Shown here piece after piece: positions 45,571 through 54,255 of a DNA stretch of 64,000 nucleotides; position 1 is the first letter of the stretch; every line of letters begins with the position of its first letter. The notes under the pieces are model-generated. The model ran no database searches. It was given only the letters and a program-made list of their open reading frames with translations, and had not been told where the DNA came from. The DNA is from Pseudomonadota bacterium (lineage in GTDB: Bacteria > Desulfobacterota > Binatia > Binatales > Binataceae), in NCBI GenBank assembly GCA_021324855.1, contig JAJPIG010000026.1:1-64000 (forward strand), in the 5' to 3' direction. Position numbers and translations under genes: made by a program.

Positions 45571-46343
45571 GCCGCGAGGCGCATTTCATAATCGATAGCC
45601 GCTCGTACCGATCGCGGCGGGATGAGATACCAGTCCGCGACATATCGGATGACCTGATCGCTCGGGCGCGCCACCGCAGAACCAGCGAGCTCCAACTCGA
45701 CGTCCTTAGCCCGATGCGTCTGTTCCGCCCGGGCGGCTCGATACAGCACAATCGTTGGAATTCCTTCCTTGACAATCGGCTGGCCGAAGTTTCGACGAGC
45801 GTCGAGCATGACCGGCGCCCTCTTCCCCATCGGCCACCAACGCCCAACGAAGGGGCCAACGAAATCGAGGCCGTCCGTCTTCAGAAATGGCTTGAGAATA
45901 TTTGTAAGGGCGTACTGGTCACTGACTAAGTCCAAGAGCGCTTTCTCGCCGACCTGCAGGAGCACGTTTCGACCATCCGTCAAGAACTTACGGGTGGCAA
46001 AAGGATGACCTACCTGCAAAAGTTCCGCGGCTCGACGATGTGCCTTTCGGAGCAGAGGCCAGCGCACACCGGCCGTTAAAAAGCCGTGGACGCACATCAC
46101 CTCGATCAGATCTTTGAACGTTAATTCGATGGATCCGTCGCCGCCGATATCGGCCATCTCCCGGGCGAAGACCGGCGGAGACACTCTGGTCTCACCGTGC
46201 CGACTGAACGAATATCCTTGCATCCAGCGCCGAATTCTGCCCGCGGAGATAGATGTCAATCGCGATGCCTCTGCCGCTGTATAAACACCACGACCGATCC
46301 AGCGATATTCGCGTTGACCGACGCTTTTCGGTTCTGCTGACAT
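45567..46343 (-). CDS. DUF433/HTH antitoxin (VapB45-like)
   Basis: A 258-residue protein starting at the ATG at 46343 (alternatives 46367 and further up). An N-terminal MerR/DUF433-like helix-turn-helix is seen in GVYTAAEASRLTSISAGRIRRWMQGYSF, then a long domain with FKDLIEVMCVHGFLTAGV and a later DARRNFGQPIVKEGIPTIVLY segment typical of DUF433 antitoxins. These bind the operator of their own operon and neutralise the PIN toxin encoded next. The weak AGGG ribosome-binding site leaves the start uncertain. Confidence 0.72.
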   Translation of the reverse strand: MSAEPKSVGQREYRWIGRGVYTAAEASRLTSISAGRIRRWMQGYSFSRHGETRVSPPVFAREMADIGGDGSIELTFKDLIEVMCVHGFLTAGVRWPLLRKAHRRAAELLQVGHPFATRKFLTDGRNVLLQVGEKALLDLVSDQYALTNILKPFLKTDGLDFVGPFVGRWWPMGKRAPVMLDARRNFGQPIVKEGIPTIVLYRAARAEQTHRAKDVELELAGSAVARPSDQVIRYVADWYLIPPRSVRAAIDYEMRLAA

Positions 46344-46419
46344 GTCCCTTGTGGTCCATTTAGGCATAGCCGACCTGCCTTCGATTGGGAAGCAGGCGCC
46401 AAGGGCATTCTCAGACGCT

Positions 46420-46693
46420 TTATTTCCGAATCGCAGCACGCAGCGCTGCGTCGACTTTCGCGGCGGCGGCTTCCTGCATCCTTGGCAGGATATGCGAGTA
46501 CACGTCGAGCGTGATGCTGACGGTCGAATGGTCGAGGCGCTCGCTGACGACCTTCGGATAAATACGTTTGCCGCAGCAGCATCGTCGCGTGCGTATGCCG
46601 GAGATCGTGGAATCCCGGTCCCGTAAACGCCTGAAGGGAACAATGATGATCCGCGCGGAATCTTCTGAATCGGGCGGCTTCTATTGTTTGCAA
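46420..46693 (-). pseudogene. Tyrosine recombinase (phage-type integrase) remnant with a frameshift
   Basis: In the first frame the fragment reads TGPGFHDLRHTHATMLLRQ, which contains the His-x-x-Arg of tyrosine recombinases. One base later, in another frame, it continues PKVVSERLDHSTVSITLDVYSHILPRMQEAAAAKVD and ends at a TAA (46420-46422). The two parts together are the last third of an XerC/phage integrase; the nucleophilic Tyr is in DVYSH. The N-terminal half is missing. The piece abuts the 5' end of selC, so it may mark an old island insertion at this tRNA gene. Confidence 0.78.
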
Positions 46694-46757
46694 ACCGTTT
46701 GCAAACGGCTAGGATTCGCCGCGCGCTGCGTGTGAAAATCCTTTAGAATCAAAGCTC

Positions 46758-46853
46758 GGAGGAGGAAGGGGCCCGGTGGCCCCACCGGTCTTCAAAACCG
46801 GCTTGGCGGGCATTGCGCTCGCCGGAAGGTTCGACTCCTTCCCCCCTCCGCCA
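46758..46853 (+). tRNA. selC: tRNA-Sec (anticodon TCA)
   Basis: A 96-nucleotide gene with the special fold of selenocysteine tRNA. It has an 8-base-pair acceptor stem (GGAGGAGG with CCCCCTCC, one A-C mismatch), a 6-base-pair D stem GGGGCC/GGCCCC with CGGT loop and an anticodon stem CGGTC/CCGGC-type with loop TTCAAAA giving the UCA anticodon. A very long variable arm follows, then T stem GAAGG/CCTTC with TTCGACT loop. Discriminator G and encoded CCA end at 46853. It recognises UGA and supports reading of the selenoprotein at 18166-19014. Confidence 0.92.
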
Positions 46854-47034
46854 TCTTGGTTCCATGGGTATGAGGCCTGTGTGGGATGCGGGTAGAAGCC
46901 GAAAAGAGACTCTCGACCGGGACGAACTCTCCGCAAAAAAGCGACAGAATTTTTTGTGCTCTTGAATTGTTGTCGATTCCGTTGCGCCGTGTCGGAACCG
47001 AAAATCCCGAAAAGTGAAGTTTAGACCGCGATCT

Positions 47035-47919
47035 TCAACCCGGCGTCTTTCGTGATTCGCAATCAGCAATGAAGGATCGGACGCGCTTGCATAGATCGCT
47101 GCTCTGATCGAGAAATCCGTCAATCGCAGTGAAATGATTTTTGCCCGGTTGCTCATAATAGTCGGCCGAAAGCCCGGCGCCTTTCAGCGCCGCGACATAA
47201 TCCGATGACTGCCGCTTGAATTCGCTGGTCTCGTCTCCGCCGACCGTCGCGATCATCGGCGCCGACTTGCGCGGCAATTTGAACTGCGGACTCTCGTTTC
47301 TGACGATTTCCTCGCTCAACTGGAGCATCGGTTGCAGCCAGGAGTAGCGTAGCGGCCGCAAATCGAACAGCCCGCTGATTGCAAACCCACCCTTAATGAC
47401 ATCTGCCGGCAGACCGTAATCGGTTTCCCAATCGGTCGCCAGCAGCCGCGCGACTTGATGTCCGCCAGCGGAATGACCGGCGACAAAAATCCGATTGCAA
47501 TTGCCGATGATGGGATGTTCCGAGCGGTAGAGCCATGCAACCGCGGCGCGGCTCTGTCGGGTTATCTCGGGCAGAGTTACTTTCGGACAGAGCGCGTAAT
47601 TTGTCACCACAGTCGTAATGCCGAGCGCCACCGGTCCGCGCGCGACCAGGCTAAATTCCTTGGAGCTGAGTCGTCGCCAGTATCCGCCGTGGATGAAAAC
47701 TAGAATCGGCGCATCCGGATCCGCGGCGGGAAAAACATCCATCGTCTCTTCGACCGTCGGACCGAAGCGCACGTCAAGCGTGCACTTGAGATCATGCCGC
47801 GCACTCGCGCTTTCCTTTACGAAGAATCGGGCGTAGACCCCGAAATCCGGAACCCCGCGCTCGGGATCGTACTGAGTATCTATTTCTTCCTGCTTCGAAA
47901 ATTCGCGATATAGAATCAA
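47035..47919 (-). CDS. Alpha/beta hydrolase, kynurenine formamidase-like
   Basis: A 294-residue hydrolase with the HGGYW motif (residues 77-81, IHGGYWRRL) typical of arylformamidases and related esterases. The nucleophile is S150 in FVAGHSAGGHQVARLL, and the late EQPGKNHFTAID carries the probable His. Kynurenine formamidases hydrolyse N-formylkynurenine in tryptophan breakdown, but the same motif occurs in other esterases, and no kynurenine pathway genes are near. It stands upstream of selC on the opposite strand. Confidence 0.82.
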   Translation of the reverse strand: MILYREFSKQEEIDTQYDPERGVPDFGVYARFFVKESASARHDLKCTLDVRFGPTVEETMDVFPAADPDAPILVFIHGGYWRRLSSKEFSLVARGPVALGITTVVTNYALCPKVTLPEITRQSRAAVAWLYRSEHPIIGNCNRIFVAGHSAGGHQVARLLATDWETDYGLPADVIKGGFAISGLFDLRPLRYSWLQPMLQLSEEIVRNESPQFKLPRKSAPMIATVGGDETSEFKRQSSDYVAALKGAGLSADYYEQPGKNHFTAIDGFLDQSSDLCKRVRSFIADCESRKTPG

Positions 47920-47953
47920 GACAGCTTCTCCACAGCCAGTTAAGCCCGAATAA

Positions 47954-48322
47954 CTATTTTGGTTCTGGTTCGCGCGGCCAGAGCCGCTCGATCAATTTCG
48001 TAATCTCACCCGATGGTGGTTCGCGATGATCCGGATCATTGAACAGCAGTTCGAGATCGTGCCCGGCCGCGCGCGCCTCTTTAAGTATTTCCATTTCGAT
48101 GGCCAGCGAGAGTGCGAACTCGTCCGGCTGACGCCGCGCCCTGACGGATTCGAGTGCCGGTTCGAGGTTATGAATCGCCTTGCGGACCAGCTTCCGTCTG
48201 AACAGCTCCTGGACCTCTTCGCGTCCGCGAAACCCGAACACCACGCGCACGGTTTCCAGGAGCGCATCCAGCTCTGAGAGAATCGGTTTTTCCGACGAAG
48301 GACGGATCTCCTCGAATGACAT
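47954..48322 (-). CDS. Hypothetical protein
   Basis: A 122-residue acidic/basic mixed, mostly helical soluble protein (SELDALLETVRVVFGFRGREEVQELFRRKL). No recognised family, no signal peptide or membrane segment. It is followed at 9 bases' distance by nothing of note on the same strand; the FAD monooxygenase gene ends 8 bases upstream of its start (48331), so the two are probably in one transcription unit. Confidence 0.55.
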   Translation of the reverse strand: MSFEEIRPSSEKPILSELDALLETVRVVFGFRGREEVQELFRRKLVRKAIHNLEPALESVRARRQPDEFALSLAIEMEILKEARAAGHDLELLFNDPDHREPPSGEITKLIERLWPREPEPK

Positions 48323-48330
48323 AAATGTTC

Positions 48331-49629
48331 CTACACTGGCGCGCTTTCGAGTATGCGCAGATCGCGCGAGGTCGGATTATTCAGTCCGGCTATACTGATC
48401 GAAATCTCGCGCTTGGTATCTTCATCTTCAATCCATCTATACATGCGCACGCCCCAGATGTCGTGCCAGACGCCGGAGGCCGTGTGATGCAGCGTCTGAT
48501 GATGGCTGGTTTCCATCACTTCCTCTGCGACCGGGCGCCGGGCGTCCTCGTATGCCACGAGCGTTTCGTCTGAGACGTTGTCTTTCAGGAAGCAGCGCTT
48601 GATGACCGCGGCCAGAACCTCTGCATCGAGGATCGCCATGTTCATCCCTTGCGCGGTAGTTGGATGAATCGTGCGTGCGGCCTCACCGATGAGGCAGACG
48701 TTGCGCTTCACATAGCGATTGCTGTGCGTCCACGAGACCGGATAGGAATGCGACAGATGATCCATCGCGCCGCTGGTGTCGATATGCTCCAGCACCGGCG
48801 CGCGCACCAGCAAACGATGGCGTAGCTGTGCTGCCGAGAGCTTGCCCCATTCCGGCTGCGCGCCGCGCGGAATCTGCACCGGGATGCGCACCTCTTCGCC
48901 GCCGTCCAGCGGAATCAGGACCGTGAGCCCGTGCCGCCCGACATACTGCATACCCTTGCGATCCATCTCGGGAACTTTCGGACGCGGCGTCGTGAGCATC
49001 AGATACTCGTGATCGTACCGATACCGCTCCTCCTGCTCGATGCCGAGAAATCTGCGCAGCCGCGAGCGGGGTCCGTCGGCAGCGACCACCACACGCGCGC
49101 GGGCCTCGAATGTGCGTCCGTCCTGCTCCCCGTAGACGCCGGCTACAACGTCTCGCTGCTCGTCGAGCAGGATGCCCGTCACTTCGGCGCCGCGCTGGAC
49201 ATCGATGAAGCGCCGCTTCGATTCCATCGCCGAATAGAGCGCCTGGTGGATGCGCGAATGGCGCAGGATCGTCTGATGATTGAACCTTCCGGGCAATGAC
49301 GAAAAATTCCAAGAGCCGAGGTGGCCGATCCGCGGATTAAAGAAGTTCCACTCGTAGATCGGGAACCCGCCCATCTCGGTGACGATAGGGTAAATCCCCC
49401 AGCGATCGAGCAGCGTGAGCGTCAGCGGCTGAAGCACGTCGCCGCGATTCACTTCGGGTATCTGCGGCAGCCGTTCGAAGATGATCGACGATAGCTCGTA
49501 TTCCGCTAGCGCATGCGCCATCGATGCGCCGCCGACCGCGCCGCCCACGATTGCGACATCGGTTTCAAATTGATGATCGGCGGGCGCATCCGAAAGCGCA
49601 CGAGGTCCAAGGGGCAGACGTTTAAGCAC
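48331..49629 (-). CDS. FAD-dependent monooxygenase (PHBH-like)
   Basis: A group A flavoprotein monooxygenase of about 432 residues. The FAD fold is DVAIVGGAVGGASMAHALAEYELSSIIFER, the DG motif is VVAADGPRSRLRRFLG and the GD-like motif is NVCLIGEAARTIHPTTAQGMNMAI, with Glu in place of the usual Asp. It resembles ubiquinone-biosynthesis and geranylgeranyl-type hydroxylases as much as aromatic hydroxylases. The GTG at 49629 is chosen because the longer frame to 49776 overlaps the divergent gene; no strong ribosome-binding site decides. The substrate is unknown. Confidence 0.8.
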   Translation of the reverse strand: MLKRLPLGPRALSDAPADHQFETDVAIVGGAVGGASMAHALAEYELSSIIFERLPQIPEVNRGDVLQPLTLTLLDRWGIYPIVTEMGGFPIYEWNFFNPRIGHLGSWNFSSLPGRFNHQTILRHSRIHQALYSAMESKRRFIDVQRGAEVTGILLDEQRDVVAGVYGEQDGRTFEARARVVVAADGPRSRLRRFLGIEQEERYRYDHEYLMLTTPRPKVPEMDRKGMQYVGRHGLTVLIPLDGGEEVRIPVQIPRGAQPEWGKLSAAQLRHRLLVRAPVLEHIDTSGAMDHLSHSYPVSWTHSNRYVKRNVCLIGEAARTIHPTTAQGMNMAILDAEVLAAVIKRCFLKDNVSDETLVAYEDARRPVAEEVMETSHHQTLHHTASGVWHDIWGVRMYRWIEDEDTKREISISIAGLNNPTSRDLRILESAPV

Positions 49630-49769
49630 AATCCGTAAACCTTCGTGCGAGGCATCCCAAAGATCGACGTTTTTTGCAAGGGTTGTCGGTCGAGAGTTTC
49701 GCGCGTAGATGTTCTCAGAGATACCTCGAGCGACCGATGGCGGTCGCGCGGCCAGGAGAAGACGCCAGC

Positions 49770-50450
49770 ATGGCATCCGGCGAAGAGCTCAAGCCCAGCG
49801 AACGCACTCGACTGAAAAGGTTTTCGGCGCGTGGACGGTTCGATCGCGCGACCATCAATGCGATCCTTGATGCGGCTCCGATGGCGCATATCGGTTTCGA
49901 TTACAAAGGTCCGGCGGTTCTGCCGATGATCTTCTGGCGCAAGGAGAACCATGTCTATTTTCACGGCTCATCGAAAAACCGGATGTTCGAAGCGCTCAGC
50001 CGCTCGCCGCAATGCTGTTTCGTCGCGTCATTAATCGACGCCTTCGTGCTGGCGCGCGCAGCGATCCATCATTCGGTCAACTACCGATCGGTGGTGATTT
50101 ACGGCGCGGCCGAAGAGCTAAAGGAGCCGGCCGCGAAGCTCGAGGGACTCAGGGGATTGATAGAACGGTTCTATCCGGGGCGCTGGGATCAGATCAGGCC
50201 ACCGTCGCCGCAGGAGTTCGTGTCGGTTCGGGTGTTTCGTCTGCCGATCGAAGAAGCATCCGCGAAAATCCGCACCGGCTTTCCAACTCCATACGCCGAG
50301 GATTTCGGCATCCCGGTATGGGCCGGAATCGTGCCGCTCAGCACCAGTATCGGACCGCTGCAACTCGATCCGAACAGCGCGCCCGACACGCCGCCGCAGG
50401 ACATCAGTCATCTGGCGAGTCTGTTGGGTGCCTCGATAAAGACCGCATAG
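49770..50450 (+). CDS. Pyridoxamine 5'-phosphate oxidase-like FMN-binding protein
   Basis: A 226-residue split-barrel flavoprotein: ATINAILDAAPMAHIGFDYKGPAVLPMIFWRKENHVYFHGSSKNRMFEALSRSPQCCFVASLIDAFVLARAAIHHSVNYRSVVIYG. Members include nitroimidazole-resistance NimA, heme-degrading and F420/FMN reductases. It has no close tie to its neighbours except divergent orientation to the FAD monooxygenase gene, 140 bases away. AGGAGA precedes the ATG at 49770; an earlier Met at 49737 is possible. Confidence 0.82.
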   Translation: MASGEELKPSERTRLKRFSARGRFDRATINAILDAAPMAHIGFDYKGPAVLPMIFWRKENHVYFHGSSKNRMFEALSRSPQCCFVASLIDAFVLARAAIHHSVNYRSVVIYGAAEELKEPAAKLEGLRGLIERFYPGRWDQIRPPSPQEFVSVRVFRLPIEEASAKIRTGFPTPYAEDFGIPVWAGIVPLSTSIGPLQLDPNSAPDTPPQDISHLASLLGASIKTA

Positions 50451-50869
50451 CCGGAAATTGATGCGCACGCGCCCTCATCTGATCAACGACAATTAAGAGT
50501 CCTTAACGCTTTCCGGCTCGCTCTCAAATCTGGATCAAGAGCGAGCCGAAAAGGCTCGGACCGAGCGTCCGGCGAGGTTAAATCTGTGACTCGAAACCAA
50601 GCCTCAAACCCTCAACCGAAACGGGGCAGGTCCACGCGAACTCGATTCCCGACAGCACCACCGCGTCCCACAGCGATTCTTCGGCCATCCCGCCCAGCGG
50701 CCGATGTCACTGCTTCGCTCCGGTTTGCTCCTCAGCCCTGCTCCTGCCAGTCTTCCTCATAGCGGCGACCTCCTTTTAAATCCACCCGATCTTGCGATCG
50801 CGCGAGGATTGCCACCACTTCAATTTCAACCCGTTCATCAAGGCATCGCCTTCCTCTGAATGTTTGGGC
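50451..50869. other. Non-coding stretch
   Basis: About 420 bases without a gene. It holds a perfect 11-base inverted repeat, CGGCTCGCTCT (50514-50524) and AGAGCGAGCCG (50538-50548), able to form a hairpin between the end of the FMN protein gene and the converging lipoprotein gene. No T-run follows on either strand. I see nothing else. Confidence 0.45.
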
Positions 50870-51463
50870 TCAGGAGGCGAATTCTTCGCCTTTTTCCTCG
50901 CGCATCCGGATGTCATCGGTGAGGATCTTGCCGCCGGGCCCGACTATCACCAGCCGACCGATGGTGCTGTTCAGACTTACGCTGGTGCCGTCCGGAAGCC
51001 GCCACTGCGCCTCGGTCATCGGCCGGGCGCCAGCGGTCGGCGTGAGCGAGGGTGCGCCGATACGCTCGGATAGATTGCTGAAAATCGCCTTTCCGTAGAT
51101 TGGATCGAACTTCGCCATCACGAGTTGCATCCCACCGCCGTGCCATACGAACTCGAAAATTACCGTGCGATAGGTAACACCTTCGGATTTGACATCGTTC
51201 AGGCGCAAACTTTCCGCTCCGAACGGGCTCGTTTCAGCCGCCGCTTGTGGATAGCGCGCAGCCACATCAGAAAGTTCGTCGCCGAAATGTACGCCCATGA
51301 ACGAACCGAGATGCGGTCCGCGCGATAGCGGATCGAAGCTCCTGGGAATCGAGCATCCCGAAGCGGTGAGCATCACGACGAAGAGTATCGTCGCTCCGAA
51401 GCGCGCAGAGACCCGCCTACGGCCCGTGATTCGAGCCGAAACTCGATTCATAATTGCTGGCAA
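50870..51463 (-). CDS. Putative lipoprotein of unknown function
   Basis: A 197-residue protein with an N-terminal signal ending in the lipobox LTASGC (Cys37), so it is probably anchored in the outer or inner membrane. The mature part has a beta-rich pattern (FGDELSDVAARYPQAA, VIFEFVWHGGGMQLVMAKFDPIYGKAIF). I recognise no family. It starts 1 base after the stop of the NusG paralogue (51465), so the two form an operon; a start at Met5 (51451) is equally possible. Confidence 0.7.
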   Translation of the reverse strand: MPAIMNRVSARITGRRRVSARFGATILFVVMLTASGCSIPRSFDPLSRGPHLGSFMGVHFGDELSDVAARYPQAAAETSPFGAESLRLNDVKSEGVTYRTVIFEFVWHGGGMQLVMAKFDPIYGKAIFSNLSERIGAPSLTPTAGARPMTEAQWRLPDGTSVSLNSTIGRLVIVGPGGKILTDDIRMREEKGEEFAS

Positions 51464-51464
51464 A

Positions 51465-51980
51465 TCAGGCGTCCCGACCGACCGAATCGCCGGGCAAGAT
51501 CATGCGAATCGAGCTCGATTCGGCGACATTTAGCAGGATCGCAACGCGCTCCTCGCCGGAGAGGTAGCGCTCGAAGACCGCCTCGATTCCGCGGAACGGC
51601 CCTGCGGTGACTATTACGCGCTCCCCCCAACCGAAGGGTCGCTCGACGATCTCAACCACGCCATCGACCGCCCGCTCCCGGATGCTCCTGACGATTTCAG
51701 GAGCAACGGTCAGCGGCTCGCTCCCGGCTGAAACGAGGTCGGCCACGCCAAGACTGTACTTGATATCGAAGTAGTTGCCGCGCAGGTCGCATCGCGCGAA
51801 CAGGTACGAAGGAAAGAGCGGCGCCACCGACCATCCGGGCCTGCCTTTGCGCGGCATCCGCGCCCGCAAAAACGGAAGAAAAACTTCGGGCAGATGACCC
51901 GAAAGTTGATCGCGCACCCATCGCTCCTTTCCCGGCTTGGTGCGTATCAGGTACCACTCCATGTTCGCGACCTGGGACAT
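51465..51980 (-). CDS. NusG/RfaH-like transcription antiterminator paralogue
   Basis: A 171-residue protein with a NusG N-terminal domain (MEWYLIRTKPGKERWVRDQL, then FPSYLFARCDLRGNYFDIKYSLGVADLV) and a C-terminal KOW-type domain (ERVIVTAGPFRGIEAVFERYLSGEERVAILL). The absence of ribosomal or secE neighbours marks it as a specialised paralogue like RfaH/UpxY/LoaP, which load on RNA polymerase at particular long operons. Its partner gene is the lipoprotein. Two starts (Met1 at 51980 or Met7 at 51962) are possible. Confidence 0.82.
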   Translation of the reverse strand: MSQVANMEWYLIRTKPGKERWVRDQLSGHLPEVFLPFLRARMPRKGRPGWSVAPLFPSYLFARCDLRGNYFDIKYSLGVADLVSAGSEPLTVAPEIVRSIRERAVDGVVEIVERPFGWGERVIVTAGPFRGIEAVFERYLSGEERVAILLNVAESSSIRMILPGDSVGRDA

Positions 51981-52180
51981 CCTAACCCACCGGCCCGCTA
52001 TTGCCGCATGTGCCCTCGCTTCGAAACACCACCGAAAGGCGAAGGCTTAAGACAGCAGCGGTACTCAGAACTCTAGTCACCGATCCTTTGACCGCAAAAA
52101 AACAAGATAAATCAGCAAGATTTAAACCAGAATGAAGGATTGCCTATTAACAAAAACTTGGTTGATAACCTATGAAAACA

Positions 52181-52759
52181 TCAACTCAAATCCGCCGCCA
52201 GATACTCCGCAGTTGCGATATCAACGGCATGATGTCCCGTGATCTTAGGATGATCAACCTCGATGGCGATCCGATTATGCCGCGCGCACTCAACGAAGCG
52301 CTCTTGAGTCATCCCGATCGGAAACCGAACGAATTGGACCGCGCTCACCCGATCGTCGGACATCTGACGGATATCGAAGCGCGCCGGAATCCGCCGCGTA
52401 TCGATGATCATCCAGAGATGGCGATCGATTCCGAGCAGTTCGCGCAACTTCGCCGACCGCTCGGCGGCATCCTCGTACTCGATCATCAGCGTCGCCGACA
52501 ACTCACCCCCACCGGGCATCAGTTCATTGTAGGTGTCGATCTCGTGCTGAATCGCGGCAGGCTCCGTGATGCGCTCCGTAAGCAGCATCTCCTCGATCTG
52601 GTACCAGAGCGTGCGGTCGTTCTCGAAAGTCAATGTCAGATGCTCGGCGACCGTCACGCGCCGCCGGTTTCGCTCGCCGATAAACAGCGGACGCAACCGC
52701 TCGCGTATTCGTTGATAATCCGGATAGGCGAGAATGTCGCGAGGTTCGATCGGTTTCAT
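52181..52759 (-). CDS. DUF3501 family protein
   Basis: A 192-residue protein matching DUF3501 (MKPIEPRDILAYPDYQRIRERLRP, RVTVAEHLTLTFENDRTLWYQIEEML, then GIDRHLW). Its function is unknown, but the family is regularly encoded with rubrerythrin and an Fe-S oxidoreductase, as here. Its start overlaps the stop of the Fe-S gene (four-base ATGA), showing translational coupling. It is the last gene of the stress operon. Confidence 0.85.
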   Translation of the reverse strand: MKPIEPRDILAYPDYQRIRERLRPLFIGERNRRRVTVAEHLTLTFENDRTLWYQIEEMLLTERITEPAAIQHEIDTYNELMPGGGELSATLMIEYEDAAERSAKLRELLGIDRHLWMIIDTRRIPARFDIRQMSDDRVSAVQFVRFPIGMTQERFVECARHNRIAIEVDHPKITGHHAVDIATAEYLAADLS

Positions 52760-54114
52760 GTTGCTGGTGTTTCGTCTTCAGGTTTCGGCTCAGGTGGAGG
52801 CACCGGATCCGGGAAGCCATCGGGTTCGTAGGCTCGGGCCAGCACTTCGAGCGGATGGAGCGGACGGAGTCCCGTCGCCTGCTCGATCTGCAGCGCCGCA
52901 AGCTGACAATCGCTGGCGAGCACCCGCGCTCCCGCATCGCGCATCTCTTCAAAGGCCTTCCCGCCCACCTTCATCGAAAGCTCGAAATATTCGCTTTTCA
53001 TGGCCCAGGTGCCATCGTGCGCCGTGCAGGCGTCGACCGTGGTCACCTCGGTCCCCGGAATCGAGCGGATGAGGTCGCGCGAGCGCATCCCGATATTCTG
53101 TGCCTTCAGATGACACGGCAGATGATAGGCGACCGACTTCGGCGTAGAACAGAACCCGCGATCCATTAGACCCTTGCGCCGCAAGTCATAGATCACCTCA
53201 TGTGTATCGACGACCGCAGCGGCCAGTTCGCGGGCTTCTGCCGTGCCCAGCAGCTCGGGATACTCCTGACGCATCGTAAGCGAGCAGGTCGGATTGATGG
53301 CAGCGATCTTGTAGCCCTCGCGGACCAGCGGCAGCATCGAGGCGACATTTGCGCGCGCCTGCTTCTGGGCGAAGGCAATATCGCCTCCGTCGAGCGCGGG
53401 CATCCCGCAACACTTCTGTGACGGGCAGGCAATCGCGCATCGATTACGCGCAAGGACGTTCACCGCCGCCTTCGGGGCCTCGGGCCCGTAGTAATTTCCG
53501 TAGCAGGTGTAGAACAGAATCACCTTCGCGGCCGGCTCGATCGGAGCCGGTGGGAGCGAGACTCGCGCCAGCCATTTCTCGAAGGTCTCGGTTGCGAAGT
53601 CAGGCAACTTCTTGCCGCGCGCAATGCCGAGCAACTTATCCATCAGCATTCGCTGCAACGGCTGACGGCATCCCCAGTTCGCCAGCCCCGGAGCGATCGA
53701 GCCAAGCCGTCCGAGCAGATTCGGATTGCCGAGCAGCCGCTCACGCAGGGCAAGGCCTTTTTCCTTTGCCCTGACCGCTCGCGCCCGAAACATAAGGCGC
53801 GGAAAATCGAGCTGGAATTCATGGCCGTCACGCGGCGTATAGGGGCATCGCAGATAGCAGCGCTTGCAATCGAAGCAGAGATCGACCACGCGCTCTTTTT
53901 CGGCGGCGGTTAGATTGCGGACATCCTGCTCTTTGGCGTCGGCGGCCTCGAACAGCGCGGGAAACGAGGGGCAGAGGTTGAAGCAGAGCCGGCAACCGAC
54001 GCAGATATCGTAAATCCGATCGATCTCCTCGGCGACTCCGGCCTTATCCCAATATTTCGGTTCGACCGGGCTGTAGGACAATGCTGCTCCCGGCCTGGCT
54101 TCGATGCGCTTCAT
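52756..54114 (-). CDS. Fe-S oxidoreductase (GlpC/HdrD-like, CCG domains)
   Basis: A 452-residue protein. The N-terminal ferredoxin-like part has two [4Fe-4S] motifs: CVGCRLCFNLCP and CFDCKRCYLRCP. Two CCG (cysteine-rich) domains follow, FYTCYGNYYG/CPSQKCCGMPALDGG and YHLPCHLKAQNIG/DACTAHDG, as in the heterodisulfide-reductase D / glycerol-3-phosphate dehydrogenase C family. It probably passes electrons to rubrerythrin for peroxide reduction; inferred from the conserved operon. It overlaps DUF3501 by four bases and is separated by 141 bases from rubrerythrin. Confidence 0.87.
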   Translation of the reverse strand: MKRIEARPGAALSYSPVEPKYWDKAGVAEEIDRIYDICVGCRLCFNLCPSFPALFEAADAKEQDVRNLTAAEKERVVDLCFDCKRCYLRCPYTPRDGHEFQLDFPRLMFRARAVRAKEKGLALRERLLGNPNLLGRLGSIAPGLANWGCRQPLQRMLMDKLLGIARGKKLPDFATETFEKWLARVSLPPAPIEPAAKVILFYTCYGNYYGPEAPKAAVNVLARNRCAIACPSQKCCGMPALDGGDIAFAQKQARANVASMLPLVREGYKIAAINPTCSLTMRQEYPELLGTAEARELAAAVVDTHEVIYDLRRKGLMDRGFCSTPKSVAYHLPCHLKAQNIGMRSRDLIRSIPGTEVTTVDACTAHDGTWAMKSEYFELSMKVGGKAFEEMRDAGARVLASDCQLAALQIEQATGLRPLHPLEVLARAYEPDGFPDPVPPPEPKPEDETPAT

Positions 54115-54255
54115 GCGGCGGGTTTCCTCAATTCGGCGCAGCTATCGCGGCGCGGCCGGGAAGTAATGGTTGCGCGACCCGACAATTTTCGATGCGCGGC
54201 AGGCGAGCGCGGAGCCGCAGACTCCGCGCCCACCAAGCTTTAGGATCTTTCCGGT

